In this document: one piece after another, positions 45,862-56,203 of the stretch
Layout of the letters: each line of letters starts with the position of its first letter
Position numbering within the stretch: position 1 is the first letter of the stretch
NCBI GenBank assembly: GCA_024123955.1
Contig: CP099652.1
Span: forward strand, 5,766,001 to 5,830,000
Origin: Oxalobacteraceae bacterium OTU3CINTB1
Lineage (GTDB): Bacteria > Pseudomonadota > Gammaproteobacteria > Burkholderiales > Burkholderiaceae_D
DNA: 64,000 bases
Direction of reading: 5' to 3'
Translations under genes and position numbers: made by a program
The notes under the pieces: model-generated
What the model saw: only the letters and a program-made list of their open reading frames with translations
The model's database searches: none
Told to the model about the DNA's origin: nothing

Positions 45862-46642
45862 TATTCGTTTCTTGGTTGTGCTCAGCGTCAACCGTTAAAT
45901 CTGGCGCATGGTCGTGATTGATTGCTTGCTGGCCGGCTTCCGGGCTAGTCGCGGCGTCTACTGCTTCGTCGGCCACTTGCAACTCGCTATCCGTACCATC
46001 TCGTTGTTGCGCGACGCTTTCGCTGTGCGCGGCTTTATCAAAGTTCTCTTGCAGGGCCGCCTCCAGCGCTTCCATATCCGGACCGCCGCCCTGCACATCG
46101 CTCAATTGCTGCAACGGCGGCAGCTGGGACAGCGAATTCAATCCCAAATCATCCAAAAACTGCTTGGTCGTGCCCAGCAACGCCGGGCGGCCCACGACGT
46201 CGCGGTAACCGATGGCGTCTACCCAGCCACGGTCTTCCAGCATTTTGATCGTCTGTGAATTGACGGCGACGCCGCGTATTTCTTCGATATCGCCCCGCGT
46301 GACCGGCTGCCGGTACGCGATGATCGCCAGGGTTTCCAGCGTCGCCCGCGAATACTTGGGCGGTTTTTCCGGATTCATCCGGTCCAGGTACAGCTTCATC
46401 TCGGGGCGGCTCTGGAAGCGCCAGCCGGTCGACAGGCTGACCACTTCGATACCCTTGCCGGCCCAATCGAGCCGTAGTTCTTCCAGCAATTCCTTGATCG
46501 TATCGGAACCTACTCCGGGACCGCGCGGCCTGCCCTGGTCATCGACATCGACATACAGCTTCTTCAGACTGTGGATCGACAACGGCTCATGGGCGCATAG
46601 CAAGGCGGTTTCGAGGACTCTTTTAGCCTCAGCTGTATCCAT
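45848..46642 (-). CDS. scpB: Segregation and condensation protein B
   Basis: Subunit of the SMC-ScpAB complex that organises the chromosome. The 264-residue protein has the two winged-helix domains ([60 protein letters not shown]) followed by an acidic tail of about 80 residues. scpB directly upstream of rluB is the usual order. Its end overlaps rluB. Confidence 0.95.
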   Translation of the reverse strand: MDTAEAKRVLETALLCAHEPLSIHSLKKLYVDVDDQGRPRGPGVGSDTIKELLEELRLDWAGKGIEVVSLSTGWRFQSRPEMKLYLDRMNPEKPPKYSRATLETLAIIAYRQPVTRGDIEEIRGVAVNSQTIKMLEDRGWVDAIGYRDVVGRPALLGTTKQFLDDLGLNSLSQLPPLQQLSDVQGGGPDMEALEAALQENFDKAAHSESVAQQRDGTDSELQVADEAVDAATSPEAGQQAINHDHAPDLTVDAEHNQETNNEQI

Positions 46643-46960
46643 AGCAATCTTGTGGTTGCATTGTCATGCAAAGAAAGAAATCAATCACATTCAGTGAGGC
46701 AGTGGCCGCATTCAAAATGCCGCCTGCCGGAGTACTCGCTGAAGCTGTTTTCCGAGCCCGGGCGATACGCGCCGGGCGGGAGAGAGAGGCATGCCGACGA
46801 CGACCGAGGCCGCCGCTTTTCTACGTGAAACGCGACTGCGAAACGCGATTTTCGGGCGAAAACATGCGAGACCAATCAATGACGTTTCATCCTACAAGCC
46901 GAATTGTACCCGATAAAAGCGCAAAACGCGCATTTCGGCCACATCGAAGTGTAACTTGCC
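46643..46960. other. Intergenic region upstream of scpB
   Basis: About 318 bases between the glk stop and the scpB start. A few short open frames cross it but none has a ribosome site or a protein-like composition. I see no RNA gene, and no clear terminator for glk. Confidence 0.5.
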
Positions 46961-47986
46961 TTATGCAGCAGCAAGGCGTTCCGACAAGATTGCGGATACG
47001 CCAACAAAGGCCGGGTACTCGGCGGTGATGACCCAGGTCGGCACCTGGCACAGGTATTTGTTGAAGCGGCCCTTCTGCTCGAAGCGGGCGCGGAAGCCGG
47101 ATTTATCGAAACGCTCGCCCAGGCGCGGCACGATCCCGCCGCCTATATAAATACCGCCCTGCGCGCCCAGGGTGATGGCGATATTACTGGCGATGGTGCC
47201 AAGCATGCGGCAGAAGGTCTCGATGACGTCGTCGCACAGCGGGCATGCGCCGGCCAGCGCGCGGGTGGAGATGTCGGCTGCGCTCAGCGGCTCGGCGGTG
47301 ACGCCTTGCTGGTCGGCCAGCGCGCGGTAGATCAGTTCGATGCCCGCGCCGGACATCAGGCGCTCTGCGGACACGTGTTCGAATTCTTTCCAGGCGAATT
47401 GCAGGATCGCCACTTCCTTGGCATTGACCGGCGAGAAGCTGACGTGGCCGCCCTCGCTCAGCAGCGCGGTCCAGCCATCCTTGCCCGGGATCAGGCCCGA
47501 GACGCCAAGCCCGGTGCCGGCGCCGATCAGGCCCAGCGGCGTGCCGGGAACGGCCACGCCGCCGCCGACCTGGTGCTTCTGCGTCGCCGACAGTTGCGGC
47601 AGCGAGCTGGCCAGCGCGGTGAAATCGTTGACGACCACCAGGATGTCGAAGTTCACTTCGCGGCGCAGCGCCTCGATCGAGAACTGCCAGTGGTGGTTGG
47701 TCATGCGCACCATGTCGCTGGTCACCGGGTTGGCGATGGCGATGGCGCCATTGCGGATACCGGTAACGCCCTTGCCGGCCACGGCCGGCGAGCCGAGGTA
47801 GGCCACCAGCGCGTCGGCGATGGTCGGGTAGGCCGCGCAAGGCAGCACTTCGATCGCCTCAATCTTGCCCGGGGCGGTCTCCAGCGCGAAGCGCGCATTG
47901 GTGCCGCCGATATCCGCTAGCAGACGCGGGCCGCCGATGTAGTCGGTGGTCGGGGAGGATGGCGATTGAAGGGACTGGGCTGTCAT
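46961..47986 (-). CDS. glk: Glucokinase
   Basis: Phosphorylates glucose with ATP. The 341-residue protein has the phosphate-binding LLADIGGTNARFAL, LGLIGAGTGLGVSGLIP and the proton-acceptor aspartate in VVNDFTALASSLP, as in the E. coli type of glucokinase, rather than the ROK type. The N-terminal 18 residues are a short extension. No sugar-pathway neighbours are in the window. Confidence 0.95.
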   Translation of the reverse strand: MTAQSLQSPSSPTTDYIGGPRLLADIGGTNARFALETAPGKIEAIEVLPCAAYPTIADALVAYLGSPAVAGKGVTGIRNGAIAIANPVTSDMVRMTNHHWQFSIEALRREVNFDILVVVNDFTALASSLPQLSATQKHQVGGGVAVPGTPLGLIGAGTGLGVSGLIPGKDGWTALLSEGGHVSFSPVNAKEVAILQFAWKEFEHVSAERLMSGAGIELIYRALADQQGVTAEPLSAADISTRALAGACPLCDDVIETFCRMLGTIASNIAITLGAQGGIYIGGGIVPRLGERFDKSGFRARFEQKGRFNKYLCQVPTWVITAEYPAFVGVSAILSERLAAA

Positions 47987-48163
47987 GGTCGGCGGAAAAT
48001 AGTTGAGGCCTAAGCTTAAGGTATTTTCACTATTTCAGGCAAGCGGAGTTTGTAGTTTTAGTACAGTTAAGTACCGTTTGCCACAGCAAATTACTTTTGA
48101 GAATTTATTTTGAGTAGTATGACTACCCGGCGCTTTGCGCCGCCAGGAAGGTTCGCCAGCCGC

Positions 48164-49126
48164 TCACGCCGCCGGCGCGGTATCGATCACCTCGTTGGCC
48201 GCCGGCTCGCGCGTCCCGAATCGCGCATTCCACGCATCCAGGCCGCCATGCAACGGCCGCGCCATCGTGAACCCGTGCGCCTTCAACTCCTTGGCCACCT
48301 GCGCCGCCGTCACGTCGTTGGGGCAGCTGCAATACACAACAATATGCCGCCGCTTATCCAGCGCGATGATTTCCGTGCTCGGTTCGCCGCCCTTGAACAG
48401 CAACGCGCCCGGAATCGCCGGCTCCAGCATCTGCGCCGTCACGCTGCGCGCATCGACCAGCACCGGCTCGTGCCCCTCTTCCATCAACTGCTTGAAGTCG
48501 TCCACCGTCACCCGGTCGATCTGCACCGACTGGCGGAAACGCTTGCGCTCCACATACTTATACGCGACAAACAGCGCCAGCAGCGCCACCAGCACCATCA
48601 GCGCCGTCGAACCCAGGTCGCTCAAGGTGGTCAGCACGGAATCGATACTCGAGTGGAAGAAGGCGCCGATGGCGATGCCGGTGCCGCTCCACAATGCCCC
48701 GCCGAGCACGCTGTAGCCGAGAAACACCTGATACCGCGTGCCCATGGCCCCCGCCAGCGGCGAGGCGATGGTGTTAAATCCGGGAATGAACTTGGCCACG
48801 ATCAGCATCTTCGGCCCCCACTTGGTAAAGCTGTCCTCGGTCTGACTGACGCAATAATCGGGGGAGAGCGAAATCCTGCACAACAGCTTGAGGATGCGCT
48901 TGCCATAATAGCGCCCCATGCGGAACCAGAAACCGTCGCTGATCAAACAGGCGCAGATGGCCGCCGCCAGCACGGCGGGCCAGCTGAAGTCGCCATCGAC
49001 GGACAAGGCGCCGGCGACGATCAGGATGGGATAGGCAGGAATCGGCATGCCGATCTGCTCGATCAATACGATCGCGAACACGATCAGTACGCCATATTCT
49101 TGCAGCAGGTGGATTAAGTTCGGCAT
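48164..49126 (-). CDS. DedA-family membrane protein fused to a rhodanese domain
   Basis: A 320-residue inner-membrane protein. Residues 1-190 are a DedA/SNARE-associated domain (MPIPAYPILIVAGAL; KFIPGFNTIASPLAGAMG), the family of undecaprenyl-phosphate and lipid transporters. Residues 205-310 are a cytoplasmic rhodanese domain with C266 in IVVYCSCPNDVTAAQ at the catalytic-loop position. The fusion is known in Proteobacteria; the rhodanese may sense redox state or sulphur. It is 25 bases upstream of the end of the ABC ATPase gene but read separately. Confidence 0.9.
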   Translation of the reverse strand: MPNLIHLLQEYGVLIVFAIVLIEQIGMPIPAYPILIVAGALSVDGDFSWPAVLAAAICACLISDGFWFRMGRYYGKRILKLLCRISLSPDYCVSQTEDSFTKWGPKMLIVAKFIPGFNTIASPLAGAMGTRYQVFLGYSVLGGALWSGTGIAIGAFFHSSIDSVLTTLSDLGSTALMVLVALLALFVAYKYVERKRFRQSVQIDRVTVDDFKQLMEEGHEPVLVDARSVTAQMLEPAIPGALLFKGGEPSTEIIALDKRRHIVVYCSCPNDVTAAQVAKELKAHGFTMARPLHGGLDAWNARFGTREPAANEVIDTAPAA

Positions 49127-49151
49127 TCTTATATCTTAACTTAAAAATCGC

Positions 49152-50855
49152 TTAACCGTCCCGCGCGCGCCCCGCGATGGACGCCAGCAGAGTCCGCGTG
49201 TAAGGGTGCTGGGGATCGCGATACAGCTCGTCGGAACCGGCCATCTCCACCACCGCGCCCTGCCGCATCACCATCACCTGGTCGGCGATGTATTTCACCA
49301 CCGACAGGTCATGCGAGATAAAGATGTACGACAGCCCGAACTCGTCTTGCAGATCCTGCAACAGGTTGAGCACTTGCGCCTGCACCGACACATCCAGCGC
49401 GGAGACCGACTCGTCGCACACCAGGATCTCCGGCTTCATCGTCAGGCAACGCGCGATGGCGATGCGTTGCCGCTGCCCGCCGGAAAACTCGTGCGGATAG
49501 CGCTGGAACGCGGACGCCGGCAGCCCCACCTTTTCCAGCAACGCATAGGCGGCGGCGGTCCGCTCGCGGTCGTCGGCGCCGATGCGGTGGATGCGCATCG
49601 GCTCCAGCAAGATTTGGCCGACGGTGAAGCGCGGGTTCAGCGACGCGTACGGATTCTGGAAAATGATCTGGATGCGCCGCTTGTAGGCCTGGAACTCGCG
49701 CGCCGTCATGGACAGCAAGTCGCGCCCCTCGAACATGGCGCTGCCGCCGGTCGCCTGGTGCAGCCGCAGCAAGGTCAGGCCGACCGTGGTCTTGCCGGAA
49801 CCGGATTCCCCGACCACGCCCAGGGTCCTGCCGCGCGCCAGGGTGAACGACACATTGTCGACCGCCTTGAACTCGCGCTTGCTGAACCAGCCCTCGCGCA
49901 GATAAAAGCTTTTGCTCAGGTTGTTGACCACGAGCACCGGCTGGTCGTCGGGCCGGTAGCCGCGTTCGCGCTCCGGCGGATGCAACAACGTCACGCCGCG
50001 CTCATCCGCCTCCTTCATATAATCGGCGATCACCGGCAAGCGCCAGGGCCGCTGGTCCAGCCTCGGCCTGCAATGCAACAGCGCCTTCGTATACGCGTCG
50101 GCCGGTTCCGTCAGCACCTGCCGCGCCGCGCCGGCCTCGCGCACCTCGCCGTGGCGCATCACCACCACGTGGTCGGCGATCTCCGCCACCAGCGCCAGGT
50201 CGTGCGTGATCAGCAACACCGCCATCGCGCGGCGCTTCTGCAAGCTGGTGATCAGCGCCATGATCTGTTTCTGGATCGTCACGTCGAGCGCCGTAGTCGG
50301 TTCGTCGGCGATCAGCAGCTTCGGTTCGCAGGCGATCGCCATGGCGATCATCACACGCTGCTGCTGGCCGCCGGACAACTGGCTCGGATAGGCGTCGATT
50401 TTCACCGCCGGATCGGGGATGCCCACCTCGTCGAGCAACTCGAGCGTGCGGCGGCGCGCCTGCGCCCGGCCCATGCACAGATGCAGGCGCAGCACTTCGC
50501 CGATCTGCGCCCCCACCGTGAACACCGGATTGAGCGACGACATCGGTTCCTGGAAGATCATCGCGATCTCCCTGCCGCACAGCGCGCGCCGCTGCGCCGC
50601 CGGCAGCGACAGCAACTCGCGGCCGTCGAAACGGATGCTGCTCGACGGCCCGATCACCGTTGTGTCCGGCGCCAGCAGCCCCATCACGGCCAGCGAACTG
50701 ACCGACTTGCCGCTGCCAGACTCGCCCACCAGCGCCACCGTGCCGTTGCGCGGCACGGCGAACGACACGCCCTTGACCGCTTCGACGACCGTGTCGCGGT
50801 CGACCCGGAAGGCGATCCGCAACTGGCTGACTTCCAACAAGATGTCGTCGGCCAT
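49152..50855 (-). CDS. Peptide-type ABC importer, duplicated ATPase
   Basis: A 567-residue protein with two complete ATPase halves, like YejF/GsiA. Half one: GESGSGKSVSSLAVMGL, signature LSGGQQQRV, Walker B LLIADEPTTALD. Half two: GESGSGKTTVGLTLLRL, signature FSGGQRQRI, Walker B ILVCDESVSALD. It powers import of peptides or similar solutes. Two ATGs are possible (50858 and 50855); the latter has better spacing to AAGGTG. Its start overlaps the stop of the permease gene. Confidence 0.93.
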   Translation of the reverse strand: MADDILLEVSQLRIAFRVDRDTVVEAVKGVSFAVPRNGTVALVGESGSGKSVSSLAVMGLLAPDTTVIGPSSSIRFDGRELLSLPAAQRRALCGREIAMIFQEPMSSLNPVFTVGAQIGEVLRLHLCMGRAQARRRTLELLDEVGIPDPAVKIDAYPSQLSGGQQQRVMIAMAIACEPKLLIADEPTTALDVTIQKQIMALITSLQKRRAMAVLLITHDLALVAEIADHVVVMRHGEVREAGAARQVLTEPADAYTKALLHCRPRLDQRPWRLPVIADYMKEADERGVTLLHPPERERGYRPDDQPVLVVNNLSKSFYLREGWFSKREFKAVDNVSFTLARGRTLGVVGESGSGKTTVGLTLLRLHQATGGSAMFEGRDLLSMTAREFQAYKRRIQIIFQNPYASLNPRFTVGQILLEPMRIHRIGADDRERTAAAYALLEKVGLPASAFQRYPHEFSGGQRQRIAIARCLTMKPEILVCDESVSALDVSVQAQVLNLLQDLQDEFGLSYIFISHDLSVVKYIADQVMVMRQGAVVEMAGSDELYRDPQHPYTRTLLASIAGRARDG

Positions 50856-51883
50856 CATTTCACCTTGGGATCGAGGGCGTCGCGCAGCGCGTCGGTCAGC
50901 AGCGAGAACGCCGTCACCAGCACCGCCATGGCGAGGGCGGCGGCCGTCAACTGCCACCAGCGGCCGAGGATCAATTCGTTCTGCGCCTCGTTCAGCATGC
51001 TGCCCCAGGACACCACGCCGACCGGCACGCCGAAGCCCAGGAAGCTGAGGATGACCTCGGCCTTGATAAAGCCCACCACCAGGATCGACAACTGCACCAG
51101 CGCCACATGGCTCACATTAGGAAAGATATGCGAAAACATCTTGCGCCAGTGCGAGGCGCCGATGGCGTGGGCGGCGAGCACGTATTCGCGGCCCTTGTGC
51201 TTGATGTACTCGGCGCGGATCAACCGGTACGGACCGGTCCAGCCGGTCAGCCCGAGGATCAGCACGATGGTGACCACGCCGCGCTGCTGCAGCACGGCGG
51301 CCACCGCCAGTATCATCAGCACCGACGGAATGGCGGTGAAGATGCTGTAGAACCAGTTGAAGACATCATCCACCACGCCGCCCCAGTAACCCGACAGCGC
51401 ACCGAACAGGGTGCCGATGCCGACCGCCAGCGCGGCCGCCGCCAACCCGACCACGATCGAGGTTTCGCCGCCCTTGATGGTCTTCTTGATGATGTCGTGC
51501 CCCCATTTGTCGCCACCGAAAGGCAGGGTCGCGCGGCGCCCAGGCTCGGGCGCGGCAACGCCACGCGCGGCAAGTTGCGCCTTCAACGCGCGGATGTCGT
51601 CGGCCAGCGGATCGAACGGATTGTCCGGCAACGCGGCCCGCTCCGCCGGGACCGGGGACGGCGCTCCGCCGGCCCTGGCGCCGACGAACCCCGGCGGCGC
51701 GTAATTGACCCCGACCTCGTCCTCCCAGTCGGCCGCCACCAGCCCGCCGGCCGACAACACCAGCATCAGCAGGAAACCCGCCACCACCGCCAGCGACAAC
51801 ATCGCCACTCGGTCCGCGCGCAGCCGCCGCCACGCCAGCGTCCACAGGCCCGCAGGCGGTCCCGCCAGCATCGCGGCCGTCAT
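50855..51883 (-). CDS. Peptide-type ABC importer, permease (DppC/YejE type)
   Basis: A 342-residue inner-membrane permease. After the first membrane helix (VAMLSLAVVAGFLLMLVLSA) comes an insertion of about 75 residues facing the periplasm, and then the OppC/YejE core (GGETSIVVGLAAAALAVGIG; EYVLAAHAIGASHWRKMFSH with the EAA loop). The size and insertion are nearer to YejE than to DppC. The start overlaps the DppB-type gene by four bases. Confidence 0.92.
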   Translation of the reverse strand: MTAAMLAGPPAGLWTLAWRRLRADRVAMLSLAVVAGFLLMLVLSAGGLVAADWEDEVGVNYAPPGFVGARAGGAPSPVPAERAALPDNPFDPLADDIRALKAQLAARGVAAPEPGRRATLPFGGDKWGHDIIKKTIKGGETSIVVGLAAAALAVGIGTLFGALSGYWGGVVDDVFNWFYSIFTAIPSVLMILAVAAVLQQRGVVTIVLILGLTGWTGPYRLIRAEYIKHKGREYVLAAHAIGASHWRKMFSHIFPNVSHVALVQLSILVVGFIKAEVILSFLGFGVPVGVVSWGSMLNEAQNELILGRWWQLTAAALAMAVLVTAFSLLTDALRDALDPKVK

Positions 51884-52818
51884 GCGAGCTTCACCCGGGG
51901 ATCGAGCGCCTGGTACATCAGATCCGTCAACAGATTGAAGACCATCGTCGCCACCGCCACGTACACGGTGATGGCTTTAATGACCGGAAAATCGCTGCGC
52001 TCGACCGCCAGGATCACCTCGCGCCCGATGCCGGGAATGCCGAAGAAACGCTCCAGCAGGAAGGCGCCGATCAGCAACGCCGGCAGGCTGGCCATCACAT
52101 GCGTGACGATCGGAATCGCGGCGTTGCGCAGCACATGCACCCACATCACGCGCCGCTCGCCAAGTCCCTTGGCGCGCGCGGTGCGCACATAATCCTGGCC
52201 GACCTCGTCGAGCACGAAGCTGCGATAAAGCCGCAACGTTGGCGCGATCGACACCGCCAGCCCGATCAGGATCGGCAGCGCCGCGTAGCGCAGCAGGTTC
52301 TCGCGCAAGCCCTGGCCCCAGCCCTGCACCGGGAACAGCCCGAGTTTGTAGGCCAGCCCGTACTGCAGCACGATGATGTACACCAGGATGCTGATCGACA
52401 TGCCGACCGTGCAGGCGATCATCACCGCGCGGTCGGTCCGCGAGCCGCGCACAAAGGCGACCGCCAGCGCCAGCGCGACACCGATCAGGGTTTCCAGCAA
52501 GGTCAGGGGAATGAGCACCGTCAGCGACGGCCCCAGCCGCGTGGCGATGATGCGCGACACCGGCTCGCCGGTCGCCCAACTGAGGCCGAAGTCGAAGGTG
52601 ACGATCTGGCGGATGAAAATCCACAGCTGCGCCGGATAGGACTGGTCGACGCCGAGCTGGTGGCGGATGTTGGCAATGGCCTCGGCATTGGCCATCTTGC
52701 CGGCCAATAAATACGCCGGATCGCCGCCGACCCAGTTAAACAGCATAAACACCAGCAACACCACGCCCAGCATCGTCGGCAGCATCTGCCACACGCGGCG
52801 CACCACAAAAGCCCCCAT
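51880..52818 (-). CDS. Peptide-type ABC importer, permease (DppB/YejB type)
   Basis: A 312-residue inner-membrane permease, first gene of the importer operon. The first helix RRVWQMLPTMLGVVLLVFML is typical of DppB; the EAA loop is DYVRTARAKGLGERRVMWVH and the C-terminus DLMYQALDPRVKLA. ATG at 52818 was chosen because GGAGAGG precedes it; an ATG 18 bases upstream lies within the ribosome site. No gene for a substrate-binding protein lies on either side. Confidence 0.92.
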   Translation of the reverse strand: MGAFVVRRVWQMLPTMLGVVLLVFMLFNWVGGDPAYLLAGKMANAEAIANIRHQLGVDQSYPAQLWIFIRQIVTFDFGLSWATGEPVSRIIATRLGPSLTVLIPLTLLETLIGVALALAVAFVRGSRTDRAVMIACTVGMSISILVYIIVLQYGLAYKLGLFPVQGWGQGLRENLLRYAALPILIGLAVSIAPTLRLYRSFVLDEVGQDYVRTARAKGLGERRVMWVHVLRNAAIPIVTHVMASLPALLIGAFLLERFFGIPGIGREVILAVERSDFPVIKAITVYVAVATMVFNLLTDLMYQALDPRVKLA

Positions 52819-53377
52819 CCAGCGCCTCTCCTCCATTGCCGACGTTATGCCACCGATTTTTCCACCCGGGCAGTTATACCCGATCCCGCAGCCGTTGACT
52901 ACGCCGGCGCCGCGCGCAAGCGCCGGAAGTCGAAATACCCGCAAGCAGCCGAATTATAAGCAGCTTCAACCGAACAAACATTCATTTGGAAATCCGCATT
53001 CTGTCGTCTAAAAGTAACACATGACAGCATTGTTACAGTTTAATTTCCGGCGAAAACGGTCCTTTCCGAAATTTTGTTAAAGTTTTTATGGTTGGCAAAA
53101 CACCAAATATTTCGTGCATGTTGATAGAACTTAGCTGCCAGTTAGCGCCATTTCGGTACCGGCTCTTACTTTTGGACCGCCGCGCGGCAGCCCCCGGGCT
53201 GCCTGAAGAAACAAATTCGATACGATTGGGCCACGTTGACACCCCGGCAATACCGATGCTCTTATAAAAAAACAGAGGAAAGAAAATTTCTCGCACGAGA
53301 GCGCCGCCATGTCGCTATCAGCCTCATGGCCGGCGGCTCATTTCAGGGTAGTCCCAGTTCAGTTGGAGAGTGTCAGC
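52819..53377. other. Divergent regulatory region between ABC importer and first receptor
   Basis: About 560 bases with no convincing gene. It holds the promoters of the leftward importer operon and the rightward receptor. The motif CACCAAATATTTCGTGC at 53101 resembles the box found upstream of the next two receptor genes, and TTGACA lies at 53236, though no -10 box has normal spacing to it. Confidence 0.6.
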
Positions 53378-56173
53378 ATGATGATGGAAACAGTTTTGTC
53401 CCGTTCAGTACGCCTGATTTTTTCGGGTGGTATCGCCGCCGCCGGTTTGATGTCCGTGCCGGCCATGGCGCAAACGACCGACGCGCCGATCCAGCGCGTT
53501 GAGATCACCGGTTCGAGCATCAAGCGCGCAACCGCCGAAACGGCGTCGCCGGTGCAAGTGATCACCAGCGAGGACTTGCTGAAATCGGGCAAGGGCACCG
53601 TCTCCGAATACCTGCAAACCTTGACCGCCGACGGCGCCGGCTCCCTGCCGACCGGCTTCGGCAACGGTTTCGCGGCCGGCTCGACGGCGATCTCGCTGCG
53701 CGGCCTGGGTGCCACCTCGACCCTGGTGCTGCTCAACGGCCGCCGCATGGCGCCGTTCGCGCGCGCCGACGACGGCCAGAAAAGCTTCACCGACTTGTCG
53801 ACCATTCCGATGCAGATCGTCGAACGCATCGAGATCCTCAAGGACGGCGCCTCGTCGACCTACGGCGCCGACGCCATCGCCGGCGTGGTCAACATCATCC
53901 TGCGCAAGGACTTCGAAGGCCTGCAGATCAAGGGCGACACCGGCTGGTCGCGCTACGACGACGGCAAGCAGAACAAAGCCTCGCTGACCTACGGCAAGGG
54001 CAACCTCGACGAGGACAAGTACAACTTCGTCTTCAACGCCGAGTACTTCCAGTCCGACAGCATCAAAAACAGCGACCGCAAGGACCGCGCGCACATCGGC
54101 AAGGCCGACCTGCGTCCGTATGGCTACCCGGTCGGTACCCAGTTCGCCAACGGCTACATCGCCGGCAACAACAACGCCAGCCCGAGCCCGGCCGGTTCGA
54201 TTCGCAATCCGGCCACCAACGACTACGTGTCCCTGCCCGGCTGCTCGACCCTGTCGGCCACCAAGGACCAGACCGGCGCGAACGGCGGTTGCCTGTGGCA
54301 CCACGACCAGTTCCGCGACATGCAGCCGGAAATCGAATCGGTCAACCTGTACACGCGCGGCACCTGGCAGATCAATGATGACACCCAAGCCTACGCCGAA
54401 GCGGGCTACTCCAAGCGCAACACCTCGTTCATGATGATTCCGCCGACCATCACGCCGACGATCGCCTTCCCGCCGAATGCCACCAATCCGCTGGGCTTCG
54501 TCAACTATGGCAACATCGCGCTGCTGGGCGCGACGCACCCGCAAAACCCGTACGGCGTGGCCACCCGCCTGCGCTACTCGGCGTTCGACGTCGGCCCAAG
54601 CACCCGCAGCGCCGACAACGAATTCACTCGCGCCGTGATCGGCATCAAGGGCTCGGCCATGGGCTGGGACTACGACACCGGCTACACCCATTCCGAGTCC
54701 ACCTTGGACCTGGAATACACCAACATGCTCAACATGACGGTGCTGCGCGCGGCGCTGGGCAACCCGGCCTCGCAGTACTTCCCGTACTACATCGGCGACC
54801 AGGCCTACCGCAATCCGGCCTCGCTGTACGCGGCGCTGCGCGTGAACGCCACGTCGAAATCGACCACCAAGCTCGACATCATCGACTTCAAGGCCTCGCG
54901 TGAACTGTTCGCCCTGCCGGGCGGCAACCTGGGTCTGGCAGTCGGCGGCGAATACCGCAAAGAACAATTGTCGAACCCGTCCCTGTCGGGCTCGGAGAAC
55001 GGCACCATCAACTCAAGCTATGTGGCCGCCTTCGGCGACACCAAGGTCAAGGCGGTGTACGCCGAGATCCTGGCGCCGGTGATCAAGACCGTCGAGCTGT
55101 CGGCGGCGATTCGCTACGACAAATACGACAACTTCAGCTCGTCGACGCCGAAAGCCGGCATCAAGTGGACCCCGGTCAAGAGCTTCGCGCTGCGCGGCAC
55201 CTACACCGAGGGCTTCCGCGCCCCCGGCCCGGCCGAGGGCAACGCCACCTCGCAATCGACCGGCTCGGCGCCGGTGCGCGATCCGATCCGTTGCCCGGGC
55301 GGCGTGCCGGCCGCCGGCGGCGCCACTTCGACCGACTGCGCCATCACCGTGGCCGCCGTCAAGGTCGGCGATCCGAAGCTGCAGCCGGAGGAATCGAAGG
55401 GCAAGACGCTGGGCCTGGTCTGGGATCCGCTCGACGGCACCAGCCTGTCGCTCGACGGCTGGACCATCAAGCGCAGCAACGAGATCAACTCGCTGCCGTA
55501 CGACCAGGCGGCGGCGTTGCCGACCGCGGTTCGTAACGACAACAACCTGGTCGTCGGCGGCGTCGCCCAGCCCAACACCGGCACGCTGGTGCTGACCCAG
55601 GCGCCGTACCGCAACTCGAGCTACACCAAGGTCAGCGGTGTGGACTTCGACATCAAGCAGCGCCTGCGCCTGGGCGCCTACGGCCGCGCGGTCGTCGGCC
55701 TGACCTGGACCCACGTCGCCTCGTGGCTGCGGGCCGAGTCGGCCACCAAAACGTACCAGTACGCCGGCACCCACGGCAACTGCGACACGTCGAACTGCGC
55801 CGGCACCCCGAAGAACAAGGTCAGCCTGATGGCCTCGTGGGACCTGGGCAACCTGAACGTGACGGGCAACGTCAACTACCGCGACAAGATGCGTAACACG
55901 GCCGATGCCGCGTCGCTGTGCGCCAACACCTTCGTCGGCGGCGCCAACGCGCCGAACGCCAAGTGCGAAATCGCCTCGTTCACGACCCTGGACCTGTCGA
56001 CCCGCTACGCGGTCAACAAGCAGCTGACCCTGTACGCGTCGATGAACAACGTGCTCGACAAGATCGCGCCGCTGGATCCACAGACCTACGGCGGGATGAG
56101 CTACAACCCGATGGACGCTTCCGGCGCCATTGGCCGCTACATGAAAATCGGCGCAAGCTACAAGTTCTTCTGA
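53378..56173 (+). CDS. TonB-dependent outer-membrane receptor
   Basis: A 931-residue receptor that imports a bulky nutrient through the outer membrane with TonB energy. The signal peptide ends near residue 31 (AMA). The TonB box and plug follow (IQRVEITGSSIKR; VNIILRKDFEGLQ near 170), then a 22-strand barrel ending in the aromatic KIGASYKFF. ATG at 53378 was chosen because GGAGAG lies seven bases before it; a frame further up lacks one. Substrate unknown; absence of a FecA-type N-terminal signalling domain means no direct anti-sigma control. Confidence 0.92.
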   Translation: MMMETVLSRSVRLIFSGGIAAAGLMSVPAMAQTTDAPIQRVEITGSSIKRATAETASPVQVITSEDLLKSGKGTVSEYLQTLTADGAGSLPTGFGNGFAAGSTAISLRGLGATSTLVLLNGRRMAPFARADDGQKSFTDLSTIPMQIVERIEILKDGASSTYGADAIAGVVNIILRKDFEGLQIKGDTGWSRYDDGKQNKASLTYGKGNLDEDKYNFVFNAEYFQSDSIKNSDRKDRAHIGKADLRPYGYPVGTQFANGYIAGNNNASPSPAGSIRNPATNDYVSLPGCSTLSATKDQTGANGGCLWHHDQFRDMQPEIESVNLYTRGTWQINDDTQAYAEAGYSKRNTSFMMIPPTITPTIAFPPNATNPLGFVNYGNIALLGATHPQNPYGVATRLRYSAFDVGPSTRSADNEFTRAVIGIKGSAMGWDYDTGYTHSESTLDLEYTNMLNMTVLRAALGNPASQYFPYYIGDQAYRNPASLYAALRVNATSKSTTKLDIIDFKASRELFALPGGNLGLAVGGEYRKEQLSNPSLSGSENGTINSSYVAAFGDTKVKAVYAEILAPVIKTVELSAAIRYDKYDNFSSSTPKAGIKWTPVKSFALRGTYTEGFRAPGPAEGNATSQSTGSAPVRDPIRCPGGVPAAGGATSTDCAITVAAVKVGDPKLQPEESKGKTLGLVWDPLDGTSLSLDGWTIKRSNEINSLPYDQAAALPTAVRNDNNLVVGGVAQPNTGTLVLTQAPYRNSSYTKVSGVDFDIKQRLRLGAYGRAVVGLTWTHVASWLRAESATKTYQYAGTHGNCDTSNCAGTPKNKVSLMASWDLGNLNVTGNVNYRDKMRNTADAASLCANTFVGGANAPNAKCEIASFTTLDLSTRYAVNKQLTLYASMNNVLDKIAPLDPQTYGGMSYNPMDASGAIGRYMKIGASYKFF

Positions 56174-56203
56174 TCGCCTGACGGCGGTGTGAAGCGACCC
56201 TGA

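Noticed and set aside
43558..45921. Long plus-strand open frame opposite rluB
   Set aside because: Mirror of the low-complexity ends of RluB; no start signal and no domain.
46666..47028. 120-codon plus-strand frame between scpB and glk
   Set aside because: Overlaps the glk end, has no ribosome site, and its basic composition is not protein-like.
53405..54967. Long minus-strand open frame opposite the first receptor
   Set aside because: It is a shadow of the GC-rich receptor gene; the product is Arg/Gly/Val-rich with no domain. The same holds for the frames opposite the second and third receptors.
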